Source of the DNA: Chrysochromulina parva
Taxonomy: Eukaryota; Haptophyta; Prymnesiales; Chrysochromulinaceae
Direction of reading: 5' to 3'
Length of the DNA stretch: 64,000 nucleotides
Assembly (NCBI GenBank): GCA_002887195.1
Contig: PJAB01000013.1
Location: 1 to 64,000, forward strand
The notes beneath the pieces are model-generated. The model saw only the letters and a list, made by a program, of their open reading frames with translations, did no database searches and was not told the origin of the DNA. Below, in pieces: positions 10,190 through 19,027 of the stretch (position 1 is the stretch's first letter; every line of letters begins with the position of its first letter). Position numbers and translations under genes: made by a program.

Positions 10190-10906
10190 TCAATCGGCCT
10201 TGGTGCTCCTCCCATATTTGGCAGAGGATGGTGGCCGATATTTGGCTCGTATCTGCTCGACGCGCTTGGCAAGTTCATCGCTTCGTTCCGGTGGCTCCTG
10301 GTCGGCGGCACCCGTCTCGAGCTCGTCGGTCTCGTCGGCCTCCTCGCCTCGGAGTGCGGCCTTGAGCTCGCTGCTAAGCTTCATCGCAAGGCAATCGATT
10401 TCAGCACGACTGGGGGGCACGCGCACGATCGCGTGCGCCGCCGCGAGCAGCATCGGAGGCATTGCCATGTATAGCACAAATGATAAGCGCCCGATCAAGA
10501 GCACAGCAAGCGCACTGCCAACAGCGAGCAGCAAATGCAGCTGCGGGAACATCAGTGTCACCGATGGGCAGCCAGGCAGCGTTATGTGAACTATGCCACG
10601 GCGCACGAGCAATGCGTGGAAGGAGACGACGCTGATGAGAACCACCCAAAACGCTCCGATCGGGTGCCTCACAGCGCACACCGTGCACCACACCGCCAGC
10701 AGACGGCCGTAGTTCGCTCGAAAGTGCAGGGCGTTGCCAAGCAGCCGCGGTACAAGTCGCGCGGTCGTCCACTCGTCTGGCAGCGAGAGATGTTGCTGCA
10801 GCTCCGCCAGCGGGCGCACGTCGGTGCTCGTGCCGAACACGGCCTTCAGTGCACGCACTGCCGTGTTTGCAGCACGCTCGTAGGCCAGCATGTGGCCCTC
10901 CGACAT
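10190..10906 (-). CDS. PRA1-family (prenylated Rab acceptor) membrane protein
   Basis: The protein is 238 aa. After a charged N-terminus comes the PRA1 signature, RLVPRLLGNALHFRANYGRL, which matches the family's R....N...F..NY pattern. It is followed by two paired hydrophobic hairpins (WVVLISVVSFHALL and LLLAVGSALAVLLIGRLSFV with a second segment AMPPMLLAAAHAIV). The C-terminal 75 residues are acidic then basic and cytosolic. PRA1 proteins sit in ER, Golgi or endosome membranes and help release prenylated Rabs from GDI. A GDI-like gene occurs 27 kb away at 37149-38636. The gene is head-to-head with the glycosyltransferase at 11148, 241 bp between starts. Confidence 0.82.
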   Translation of the reverse strand: MSEGHMLAYERAANTAVRALKAVFGTSTDVRPLAELQQHLSLPDEWTTARLVPRLLGNALHFRANYGRLLAVWCTVCAVRHPIGAFWVVLISVVSFHALLVRRGIVHITLPGCPSVTLMFPQLHLLLAVGSALAVLLIGRLSFVLYMAMPPMLLAAAHAIVRVPPSRAEIDCLAMKLSSELKAALRGEEADETDELETGAADQEPPERSDELAKRVEQIRAKYRPPSSAKYGRSTKAD

Positions 10907-11147
10907 CTTGCGATTCTTTCCACAGAATCCGCTTGCCGGTTACATTGCCACCGATCGCGCCACAGTGGCAATACATGACAAACTCAGATGTGGTTTCTTG
11001 CTGGCGGCGGCCTGCAGGACTGCGTGCCCGGATGCAAAGCAGTACGACTTCTGTCGGATTGTGGAAGTGCATCAATCGTCAAATCGCCAAGTTTGCCACC
11101 GGCGCACTCGTCGGCTCGCGCTCTTCCCTGCGGCGCGCGCGGCGCAC

Positions 11148-12623
11148 ATGCACACCACGCCCAACGTTGCCATAATGTGCATGGGCTCGCAAGGAGACTG
11201 CCAGCCATTCATTGCGCTTGCGCTGGCACTTCAGGCAAAGGGTGCGCGCGTGCGTCTCTATGCTCCGGCCGAGATGGAGGAACTATGTGCCACCTTCATC
11301 ACACCATTGGCACGGCCGCTCATCGACTTCTTTGGGATGCCGCATCTTAGCGTCAAGAAGCTCCTTGAATCGGATCCCGTTGTACGAGATGCAATGAGCC
11401 GTGGCAACTTCTTCAAGTTCATGCAAGGAGTCTCGCAGCCCAAGCACCTTGACAAGACGTTGAGTGATGCCGACCTTGTGCTCAGCGACCTACTCAACCA
11501 CTTCCCCGCAGACCACATAGTGTACAATACCCTTTTTGCAGCGCAAGGCGCGACGGCCGCCGAGGTGCTCAATGTTTCGTCCACGTTGGTGAGCATGCAG
11601 ATGACTGGGTCGCCATCTGCGTTCGAGCCATGCCTTCTCATATCTCCCAAACTGTTCCGCAAGCTACCCTTCTTCTTACGAAGAGCAACGTGGCATGCCT
11701 TCTCGCTCCTGATGATATATGCCCCGATTTTTCGCGACACGAAGTGGCGTGTCAAGAAGCTCGGCCTCCGTCCACTCAGCACCTCGCAGAAGATGGACAT
11801 CTGCATGGGCAGCGCCGCAGGTTGCTCGCTCATCATCGCACGGTCGCCACTATTGTCGCCGGCCCCGCGCGACTGGCCCGCTGCAGAGCGCAAACGCGTG
11901 CTCGGGGCCTTCATCCTGAGCGCGCAGGAGCAGGTCAAGGCTTGGCCGCCATCCGTTGAGCTATGCGCGTTTCTCGACGCTGCCGATTCACCTGTCTACA
12001 TCGGCTGGGGTTCCATGGTCGCGATCTCACCCCTCCACATGCTGACTCTGGCGCTGCGTGTGCTCATGGCCCTCGGTAAGCGCGGCGTCATCCTCGCAGG
12101 TTGGGCAAAGCTCTCCGCTAACCTGATCGACGAGAGCACCGCCCCTGACGTCGAAGAACTGCGGTCGTACCTCGCAAAGAACGTCCTTATCATCGAGTCG
12201 AATGCTCCGCATGAGTGGCTCTTCCCACAATGCGCAGCGATCGTCCATCATGGAGGAGCAGGGACGACCGCCTCTGCGTTGCGCTCTGGCATACCCTCGG
12301 TCATCACGCCTTGCTTTGTCGATCAGCCGGAGCTGGCAGAAAAGGTACATAGACTCGGCGTTGGGATCGGCCTCAACCAGTTTCACTCGGTCACCGTCAA
12401 GGGGCTCGCGAGCGCCTTGAGCACGGTTCTCACAGATCAGGCCATGCGATCCCGAGCTGCGATCCTCGGCGAGAAGCTCTGCGCAGAAAATGGCGCTGCA
12501 ATCGCTGCTTCAGATATCTTGCTCCGACTCAACACCATCAATGCCACGAGCATTGATGCGCAGAGCGTGAAGAGGCCTGGAGCTGCTCGGGTTAGGGTGG
12601 AGCCCGCTGTCGGGGCGGCATGA
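11148..12623 (+). CDS. Sterol-type UDP-glycosyltransferase (GT1)
   Basis: The protein is 491 aa from the ATG at 11148. The frame is open back to 10890, but that would overlap the 5' end of the PRA1 gene, and the conserved N-terminus (MCMGSQGDCQPFIALALALQ, the GT-B start seen in sterol glucosyltransferases) follows 11148 directly. The C-terminal donor-binding block is clear: IGWGSM, then NAPHEWLFPQCAAIVHHGGA, GTTASALRSGIPSVITP and DQPELAEKVHRLGVG around residues 350-410. This is the UGT80/Atg26-like layout, in which UDP-sugar is moved to a sterol or similar lipid. The acceptor is inferred. There are no PH/GRAM domains, so it resembles the short plant and bacterial forms. No introns. Confidence 0.88.
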   Translation: MHTTPNVAIMCMGSQGDCQPFIALALALQAKGARVRLYAPAEMEELCATFITPLARPLIDFFGMPHLSVKKLLESDPVVRDAMSRGNFFKFMQGVSQPKHLDKTLSDADLVLSDLLNHFPADHIVYNTLFAAQGATAAEVLNVSSTLVSMQMTGSPSAFEPCLLISPKLFRKLPFFLRRATWHAFSLLMIYAPIFRDTKWRVKKLGLRPLSTSQKMDICMGSAAGCSLIIARSPLLSPAPRDWPAAERKRVLGAFILSAQEQVKAWPPSVELCAFLDAADSPVYIGWGSMVAISPLHMLTLALRVLMALGKRGVILAGWAKLSANLIDESTAPDVEELRSYLAKNVLIIESNAPHEWLFPQCAAIVHHGGAGTTASALRSGIPSVITPCFVDQPELAEKVHRLGVGIGLNQFHSVTVKGLASALSTVLTDQAMRSRAAILGEKLCAENGAAIAASDILLRLNTINATSIDAQSVKRPGAARVRVEPAVGAA

Positions 12624-13089
12624 GTGTCATCTCCAAAAGGAACTCAACTCCCGGAACCTTTTTGGCGCGTTGTGATGGGTTGGATTTGTGTGTGCAAATT
12701 TGGGTGCGTTGTGACGTGTCTTGGTGCGTTGAGGTCTGCGTCTGCATGGCGGAGCACGTGGTTCGTGGCGCCCAGTGGCGCGTACCTGAGAATTGCGGTT
12801 GAGCGAGTATGGTAGTGTAATGGTAGTGGTAAGGGGGTCCAGGGGTCCTCGAGCTAGTGGAAATTGCATCCGTATATGTACGCCGGTCCGGTTCGACGGT
12901 CCGGTGTCTTGAATGTCGAGGTTGTAATCATTGGCTGTGAATGATGCTCGATGATGTGTTGCGACTGGAACGGCATGTATGTGTATATGCGTTGCACATC
13001 GCGAGCATGAGAAGCGTTGCATACGAGGTGTGAAATTGTGAAGTGTGAATTCATAATGAATGATGCTCGATTAGGAAACAGTACCCGGT
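12624..13089. other. Intergenic region
   Basis: These 466 bases lie between two plus-strand genes, with lower GC than the coding DNA and T/G-rich stretches. Two copies of CGGTCCGGT lie close together near 12884 and 12896. The final bases would be 5' UTR and promoter of the Nudix-like gene. No gene seen. Confidence 0.45.
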
Positions 13090-13818
13090 ATGCCATTCGC
13101 CAGTGGCGACATGCTCGCGCCGATCGACGCGTCCGGACGCTGGATTCCCGACGCTCCGCTCGTGCCCATAGACTTGGCCCACCGACGGGGTATGCTGCAC
13201 CGAGGTGTATGGCTGCACGTGCTCAGCTCGGAAGATGAGTTGCTGCTCACGAAACGCTCCCAGAGGATGAAAACATGCCCCGGCACCCTCTCAATAATTG
13301 GAGAACATCATAGTGGGCGAGAAAACGACGACGACACCGCGAAGAGAGCGCTGCATGAGGAGCTTCCTGGGCTAGCGAGACGCGACCACGTGGTTCACTC
13401 GATGTTGCCGCTGCGGCCAACACCACGCTGGTTCCTTTACGACTACCCCCTTGGGGCTGGCGACGCTGTGCGGCGGCTGGACCGCTGCCTTATTTCGGAA
13501 TACGTTGTCAGGCTGCTCACCAATACGTCACAGTCTCTCGCATTGATTCACGCGGCGCACGAGCAGGAGCAGGAGCACGAGTCGAGCGACTTTTACTTTC
13601 AGAACCTTCGCACGTTGTGGCATCAGCTGAACAGGGAACCGGGAAGCTTTTGCGCGCCAGCACTGTTACCGTCAGCGTTGATGGACACCCTTTCTGATCT
13701 ATCACGAATCCACGGCATTCGTGGGGCTGCTCTCATCAATCGCTCCTCGCGTCGGGCCGGCCGGGTGCCTGCACTGCCAGAAGCGTATGATGTGACCCGA
13801 GTTGTGCGCGAAGAGTAA
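13090..13818 (+). CDS. Nudix / IPP-isomerase-like hydrolase
   Basis: The protein is 242 aa. The first 75 residues follow the pattern shared by Nudix hydrolases and isopentenyl-diphosphate isomerases: VPIDLAHRRGMLHRGVWLHV, then ELLLTKRSQRMKTCPGTLSI. The Nudix helix reads GEHHSGRENDDDTAKRALHEEL, with the E-x7-R spacing and the EE pair intact but Ala in place of the first Glu of the REx2EE core. The isomerase active-site Cys motif is absent (LSIIGEH where IDI has TNTCCGH), so it is probably not an isopentenyl-diphosphate isomerase. Substrate unknown; a diphosphate-containing metabolite is expected. The C-terminal 90 residues have no recognised motif. Confidence 0.72.
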   Translation: MPFASGDMLAPIDASGRWIPDAPLVPIDLAHRRGMLHRGVWLHVLSSEDELLLTKRSQRMKTCPGTLSIIGEHHSGRENDDDTAKRALHEELPGLARRDHVVHSMLPLRPTPRWFLYDYPLGAGDAVRRLDRCLISEYVVRLLTNTSQSLALIHAAHEQEQEHESSDFYFQNLRTLWHQLNREPGSFCAPALLPSALMDTLSDLSRIHGIRGAALINRSSRRAGRVPALPEAYDVTRVVREE

Positions 13819-13923
13819 ATGCTGGTACATCTCGGTGGTGGGTGTCGGACTGAATTCGGTGCCTCGTGTCAAATTCGTGATCACTGTTGACGAAGTTTGA
13901 AGTGGACGGAAATCTAGGATTCT

Positions 13924-14730
13924 ATGCTCCTCGCCGCGCCCGTGGTTGTGGGGGTCGCCGGGGCGGCTTACGCGTACATTCGCCCGGGAGCGAAGAAGAG
14001 CGAGACGGAGGCCGGTGATCCAGGCGCGGAGGCGCTTGAGGAGAGGACTGAGGATGCCAAGGGCACTGAGGCAGATGCTAATGCTGCGATGGCGGATGGC
14101 AAGGCAGAGGATGCACCGACAGCAAATGCCAAAAGCTGGCGCGAGTCGGCCGGTCGCGAAAATGGGCCCGATGGCTACGTCTTCGGAGATCTGACCCGCG
14201 GCGTGGTCGTTCGCCTGCGCGGCGGTCCCAAGACTACGGAGGAGCAGGCCGCCGAGGCGGAAGCAGACCAACAGTACTCTCATGTGCAGGTGCTGGTGCG
14301 CGATGCCGTGCGTATCTTCCGCGCGCGAGGTTACACGGGCACCATCAACATGTCGCAAAACGTCGCGTACTTCACGGAGTCGTGCTCAGTCCGTGTCGAT
14401 GGGCCCAAGTTGGCCGATGCGCTCGCCTGTGTCTCGGATGTTCTCTCGGCCGAGGAGGCCTCGAACACTATGGGCGAGCATGGCAGGGCCGGGAAGGTCT
14501 TTGCCACGCTGCTCGCGCGTCTCGAGCGGCGTGCATGCGCGTGGCAGGCCCTCGCGGGAGGCGAGGACCTCGACCCGATGCTCACCTCGTCTGCGCACAT
14601 CGGGTTCGCGCTGCCCGTGATCAAGCTCGGTTGGGGAGTCTCTGTGAGCCTGACTGTGACCACATCGAGCCTGCTGCGCTATGCCGCCCATGCCGCTGCA
14701 TCGGCCGAGAAGGCTACGAGCAGCGAGTGA
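13924..14730 (+). CDS. Membrane-anchored protein of unknown function
   Basis: The protein is 268 aa and starts with a hydrophobic anchor or signal (LLAAPVVVGVAGAAYAYI). An acidic, Ala-rich linker runs to about residue 75. A conserved-looking core then begins with GYVFGDLTRGVVVRLRGG and continues to a second hydrophobic stretch near the end (GFALPVIKLGWGVSVSLTVT). I do not recognise the family. The core looks folded and the frame ends in a clear stop. It lies 105 bp after the Nudix-like gene on the same strand. Confidence 0.6.
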   Translation: MLLAAPVVVGVAGAAYAYIRPGAKKSETEAGDPGAEALEERTEDAKGTEADANAAMADGKAEDAPTANAKSWRESAGRENGPDGYVFGDLTRGVVVRLRGGPKTTEEQAAEAEADQQYSHVQVLVRDAVRIFRARGYTGTINMSQNVAYFTESCSVRVDGPKLADALACVSDVLSAEEASNTMGEHGRAGKVFATLLARLERRACAWQALAGGEDLDPMLTSSAHIGFALPVIKLGWGVSVSLTVTTSSLLRYAAHAAASAEKATSSE

Positions 14731-15326
14731 GAGGTTCGCGGACGACGAGCATGAGCGAGAGAGGAGATGTCTAGGCGGTGGGATGAGCGCGGCACCGGCA
14801 CGGCGACGGGCGGCCCCGCCCCTGGAGAGCGGAGACGGCATATGAATCGTTACGGCTTACCGAAATCATTACCGCAGAACCATTTTCGTAGAAAATCATA
14901 CCGATTATCCGCGTCGGCAGAAATGGATACCACTCGACACTCGTTCGGTTGTTACGGTCACGGCGCGGTCCGTCACCGCACACCGGCCCGGGGCAGCCCG
15001 ACTCGGCGCCACGGCGCACGCGGGCGCTCATCGCCTAGCCTCTGGCCGCATGGCCCATCGGCACATAGACGAGATGACTGTCCGACTGTGCCGGCGATCC
15101 AACATCCCGCGATCCTCGACCCTTTGTCCCGAGCGCGGCTCCGGCTGCGGGTCCTCGCCAAGCATGGTCCTCGCTCGCGCCTTCTCGATACCGCGGCTTC
15201 GTTACGATCTTTGTTCGAGATACGCCGTACACCACGGGCTGATCGCTGGACGGTACGCACTGTGCCGAGTGGGGCTTCTGTTTCCTACTTGTGTTCGGGG
15301 GTGCGCAGCGCAAAGCCCCTTGATTT
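14731..15326. other. Intergenic region or 3' exons of the fucosyltransferase-like gene
   Basis: These 596 bases lie between convergent genes. A good minus-strand donor (CGCCCAG|GTAAGC, near 15367) lies just before the stop of the gene at 15327-17540, so its last exon could be spliced to sequence here; I cannot identify a convincing acceptor. The plus-strand frame covering 14767-15825 is antisense to that gene. Confidence 0.35.
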
Positions 15327-17540
15327 TCAAGCCGGGCAACTAATGCGTCGGCCCTGGGGCTTACCTGGGCGCGGGTCACCCTGCGGGATGGCGCCGATGA
15401 GCAGGTCAGACACTTGGAGCGCGCCGCTTGGCGCGTCGCTCCTGCCGCACGCCACGGCGTCTATCGAGCGCTCGAGCGGATGCTCGTGGCCGGCGGGCGT
15501 GCGCCACGCGCCGTGCTTGTGGAACACCCGCGGCCCGGTGCCATCCCCCGTGCGTACGAAACTCGTCGCGGCCAGCACGCGTGCCGCTTCATCGACTGCT
15601 CGCGACTGCCACGCACCCGGCAGGCGCACCGACGTGGTGGCGCCGGCGGCGAGCGTCGGCCGCCAGCAAAAGTCGTCGCGGCGCGCTCCGTGCGCGATGG
15701 TGAGGAGCGCAATGCATGAGCGCGTCGGCGCGAGCCAGACGACACTGTGGCACATCAAGTCCGCGCAGCAGCGTGCCTCGCAATCGTCGAGCGAGGGTAG
15801 GACGCCCACCGCCGCAATGCCGTAGCCGTACGAGGGCTTGAGGCGCCCGTGCGCCGCGTTGTCCACACCAACAAAGCGGCGGAAGGCGCAGGATGCATCA
15901 CGATGCCTCACCTCCACGGGTGGCCCTCCGCCCGGCTGCGCTGGCAAGTGCGGCGCGAAGTCGCACTTTTTGGTCGCGTACTCGCACATGACAGGCGAAT
16001 CGTACAGGCTGGTGGAGAGCGGGTGGTCGGCAAAGGACTTGCAGCGCGTCGCAGCGTCCACCTGCGCCATGTACCGCCGAAAGGGCGTACGCGCGGGTCG
16101 GCCGTCGCGCAGCGCGTGACGCAGCCCGCGTGCTGTATGGTAGCCTCCGCTCATTCCTCGCCCACACGCCTCTCCGCCTCCCGCCTGGTTGAAGCAGAGC
16201 TCACAATTGTGGCATAGGTCGCGCCATCCCCAGTAGCAGCGTAGCAGAGGGCACCACGGGAAGGTGTCCAGAGTGATGTACGCGCGTGCATGCCCGAGCT
16301 GTAATGCTGACTTGACGAAGGTAGACGCGAAGACGCCCGCGAGCAAATCTGTTTGCGAGAGCAACCCGAGGTCGAGCAGTTGTAAGTGGAGCAGCTCATC
16401 CCCCTCATGCCGGCGGATCCCGAGCAGATGCGAGCGCTCGACTGCTGCCCGGTCCTGCGCAAGCGCAAGCACGTCAAAGCCCGCTGCACCCGCCGCCACA
16501 GCCTCCTTGGCAACCGCCTCGCGGTCGGTGGCTAAGAAGAGAGTCCCCGTGTGAAGCCCCGCCTCGCGCAGCCTGCGCACCGCCATCGAGAAGGACGCCA
16601 CGTACTTGCACCCGCCGCGCTTGTCGTCGCCGCACCCATCGCCCATGCGCACATGCAAGCCGATGAGCGGGCGACGCACCTCTCCCCACCGAGCAACCCC
16701 TTCGGCAAACCGCAAAGCGAAGCCACGGCGCACCTCTGTCTGCCCGCGCGCGACTGGCGGTGCCTGCAGGAGCAAACGGTCGTCGGGCGCAGCAGTCGCG
16801 CCAGGCGCTGGCGGGGAACGAAGGAGGGTCGTGCGCTGGAGCGTCGCCGCGAGGCCGTCGAGCAGCTTCATGCTCGGCTGAAAGAGGTACTGCGTGAGCG
16901 CTCGCCACCACTCGAGCCAGCTGAGCCCACGCTCCGCCCACCGGCGCGGCACGTCGAGGAACGCGTTCGACTGGTGCGCCCAGTGCATCTGCGTGTACCC
17001 GTGGCGGAAGCGCGAGGCGGTGTTCAGCGGGCATGCTTCGACGGTGCACTTGCGCACGGTGGGGCGCGACGCATCCGCATCAAATAGCGCTTGGCAAGAG
17101 GAGGGATGCATGATATCGTTGAGCGCATAGTTCGTCTTCAGCGTCGAAGGCGGCCAGTCGGTGACGATGAGGGTGCGCTTCTCGGAGAGCGCCATGTGGA
17201 AGGCCATGACCATTCCCATCAGCTTGTTGCCGATGCCATTTGGCGAGAAGGGCGCAAACCAGATTGGCGTGTCCAAGGTGCATGGCGCACGATGCCTCGC
17301 CTCGAGCCACTCATAGAGCGTGCTCTCGAGCGTGGCATTGCCAACGTGCAAGAGCCCTTGCCCCGAAACGCTCGAATTGAACTCCCATCTCTCGCGCTGC
17401 TTGCGGCCGCGCCTGCCCCGGCGCATGCGGGACATAAAAGAGTTGCGGAATTCTATTGAACGTTTGAAGTTGAAACACTGACGAATGCGGGATCGCGGCA
17501 TGCGCCCATGCCCCACACGCATGCGGTGTGCAAATGGCAT
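15327..17540 (-). CDS. Fucosyltransferase-like glycosyltransferase with Cys-rich C-terminal domain
   Basis: The protein is 737 aa with a very basic N-terminus (SRMRRGRRGRKQRER); a later in-frame ATG is possible. The catalytic part resembles GT23/NodZ/FUT8-type fucosyltransferases: FSPNGIGNKLMGMVMAFHMA near residue 95, PLIGLHVRMGDGCGD near residue 295 (the GDP-fucose-binding H.R.GD motif), FLATDREAV, and SALQLGHARAYITLD. After about residue 560 comes a Cys-rich region (CAFRRF, DDCEARCCADLMCHSVVW) that looks like a PAN/apple-type binding domain. It would transfer fucose, or a related GDP-sugar, to glycans in the Golgi. No clear signal anchor is seen, so an upstream exon may be missing, and the 3' end may be spliced (see 14731-15326). 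Confidence 0.72.
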   Translation of the reverse strand: MPFAHRMRVGHGRMPRSRIRQCFNFKRSIEFRNSFMSRMRRGRRGRKQRERWEFNSSVSGQGLLHVGNATLESTLYEWLEARHRAPCTLDTPIWFAPFSPNGIGNKLMGMVMAFHMALSEKRTLIVTDWPPSTLKTNYALNDIMHPSSCQALFDADASRPTVRKCTVEACPLNTASRFRHGYTQMHWAHQSNAFLDVPRRWAERGLSWLEWWRALTQYLFQPSMKLLDGLAATLQRTTLLRSPPAPGATAAPDDRLLLQAPPVARGQTEVRRGFALRFAEGVARWGEVRRPLIGLHVRMGDGCGDDKRGGCKYVASFSMAVRRLREAGLHTGTLFLATDREAVAKEAVAAGAAGFDVLALAQDRAAVERSHLLGIRRHEGDELLHLQLLDLGLLSQTDLLAGVFASTFVKSALQLGHARAYITLDTFPWCPLLRCYWGWRDLCHNCELCFNQAGGGEACGRGMSGGYHTARGLRHALRDGRPARTPFRRYMAQVDAATRCKSFADHPLSTSLYDSPVMCEYATKKCDFAPHLPAQPGGGPPVEVRHRDASCAFRRFVGVDNAAHGRLKPSYGYGIAAVGVLPSLDDCEARCCADLMCHSVVWLAPTRSCIALLTIAHGARRDDFCWRPTLAAGATTSVRLPGAWQSRAVDEAARVLAATSFVRTGDGTGPRVFHKHGAWRTPAGHEHPLERSIDAVACGRSDAPSGALQVSDLLIGAIPQGDPRPGKPQGRRISCPA

Positions 17541-17683
17541 GCAAACCCATGTACGTTATGTATGCAGAGTAACCTGTATGGTCGCCATGGGTGGGCCGGT
17601 GGATGGCGCAGACTGTGCAAATGCGAAATGGCCAAGCAGCAAGCACCTTGGCTGGAAAGTACGTTATGCGGCAAAAGGCGCTT

Positions 17684-18770
17684 TCACGCTGCCGCCACGG
17701 TCGGCGGTACAGAAGCAGCCGCCCGCACTTGTGCCGCCGCTGCTACACACTCCTCGATGGGCCACCATTCCCACACGTGGCGCAGGTCGCACGGCAGCTC
17801 GAGGGGGCGCCCGCTCGCGCTGAGCACCCGCTTGGGCGTTAGTGCCGCTGACGCGACGAGCCGCCGATGGCGGCGGCGGAGCGCTCTGGCATTGTAGCCG
17901 GCGGCGGCGGCAGCGGCGGCGGTGAGGGCGCATTTCTCGAGCGTGGAGAAAGCCGTCGAGGGCAGGCCGGCGACGAGCGCGTCCACCTGGTGCAGCAGAT
18001 AGCGCGTCGCCAGGGTTGGGTACGACGAGGAGCTCTGTCGCGTCTCCTCCCACGCTGTCAGTGAGGCGTCGTCGATGAGGATTGATGAAGCGCGTGGGCC
18101 GAGGGCAGGCCCGAGCTCCTCGAGCACGCCGCGCCGGGCTGCAGCAACCGGACCCTCCCACAGCAGCACCTTCTCGCTCAGCGGCGTGCCCCGTGCGCGC
18201 TCGCGCCCGTCGGCAAAGATCTGTCGCGCCTCCACGAGCGATTCGTTGGGGGCATCGGGCCTCTGGATGCGCACCTTGACGACACGTACCTCGCGCAGCA
18301 CGACGCCGTCGCTCTCGGTATACCTCAGCACCGACTCGCCCAGCTCCAGCTCCGTGAACAAAGCCTTGCACCTGCGCACGAGCGACAAATTGCAGAATGA
18401 GTCGGGGGTGCAGGGTGCGCGGGGATGGGAGCAGTGCACTGCTGCCTGGGGTCGGCACGCGTGCGCACGTTTTTGCCTTCCCGTCGCCCCAGGATGCCAC
18501 ATCGACACCCATCTCGAAGAGTTTCGCCTCGAGCTCATCCGCGGTCTCGAAGCTGCCAGCTCCGTAGATGGTGACGCCTTGCAGGTTGGCGTCGTCGAGC
18601 ACCACCTCACGTTTGGAGACCGCTCCCGCCAACCTCGGCGGCGGCGATACTGCTGCTGATCTGTGGATCAAAAAGGGCACCGCCGGTGCCACCGCCCTCG
18701 ACGCCACCGCCCTTGACGCCGAGGCCACCGCAATTGCCGACGGCCAAAGAAGCGACCAGTACAGCACCAT
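17684..18770 (-). CDS. Degenerate Nudix-like protein
   Basis: Two exons, 18770-18469 and 18371-17684, with a 97-nt GT-AG intron in phase 2, give 329 aa. The splice joins GDGKAKT to CKALFTELELGESVL. The N-terminus (MVLYWSLLWPSAIAVASASR) is hydrophobic and may target the protein. A Nudix-like helix (EGPVAAARRGVLEELG) has the E-x7-R spacing and the EE pair, but Gly replaces the first Glu after Arg, and the preceding conserved Gly is not evident. Activity is therefore uncertain; a structural or altered role is possible. The C-terminus is Ala/Arg-rich. It sits among minus-strand glycan genes with no clear functional tie. Confidence 0.6.
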
Positions 18771-19027
18771 TGTCCGAATCCTTGGAAAGAATCACCGTCG
18801 GCAGACCGGACGGGCTAATTACAAAATTAGATCCCTTGATGAAGGGGGAACTGCCCGCTCAGAATTCACACACCTTACCCGGTACACGACCCCATATGAG
18901 AAACGGAGCATGCGCGCGCTGGCGGCGTTGAAAGCGCACGTGTGTAGATCTGAGCTTGTGCTTGTAGAACAATGTAGACACGCCACGCACCAGCGCACAG
19001 TGGCCGGGAAAAGATACTGCTCAGCGG

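Noticed and set aside
14767..15825. Plus-strand frame of 352 codons
   Set aside because: Its 3' half is antisense to the fucosyltransferase-like gene, it is Arg/Ser-rich with no family, and the minus-strand protein shows real motifs.
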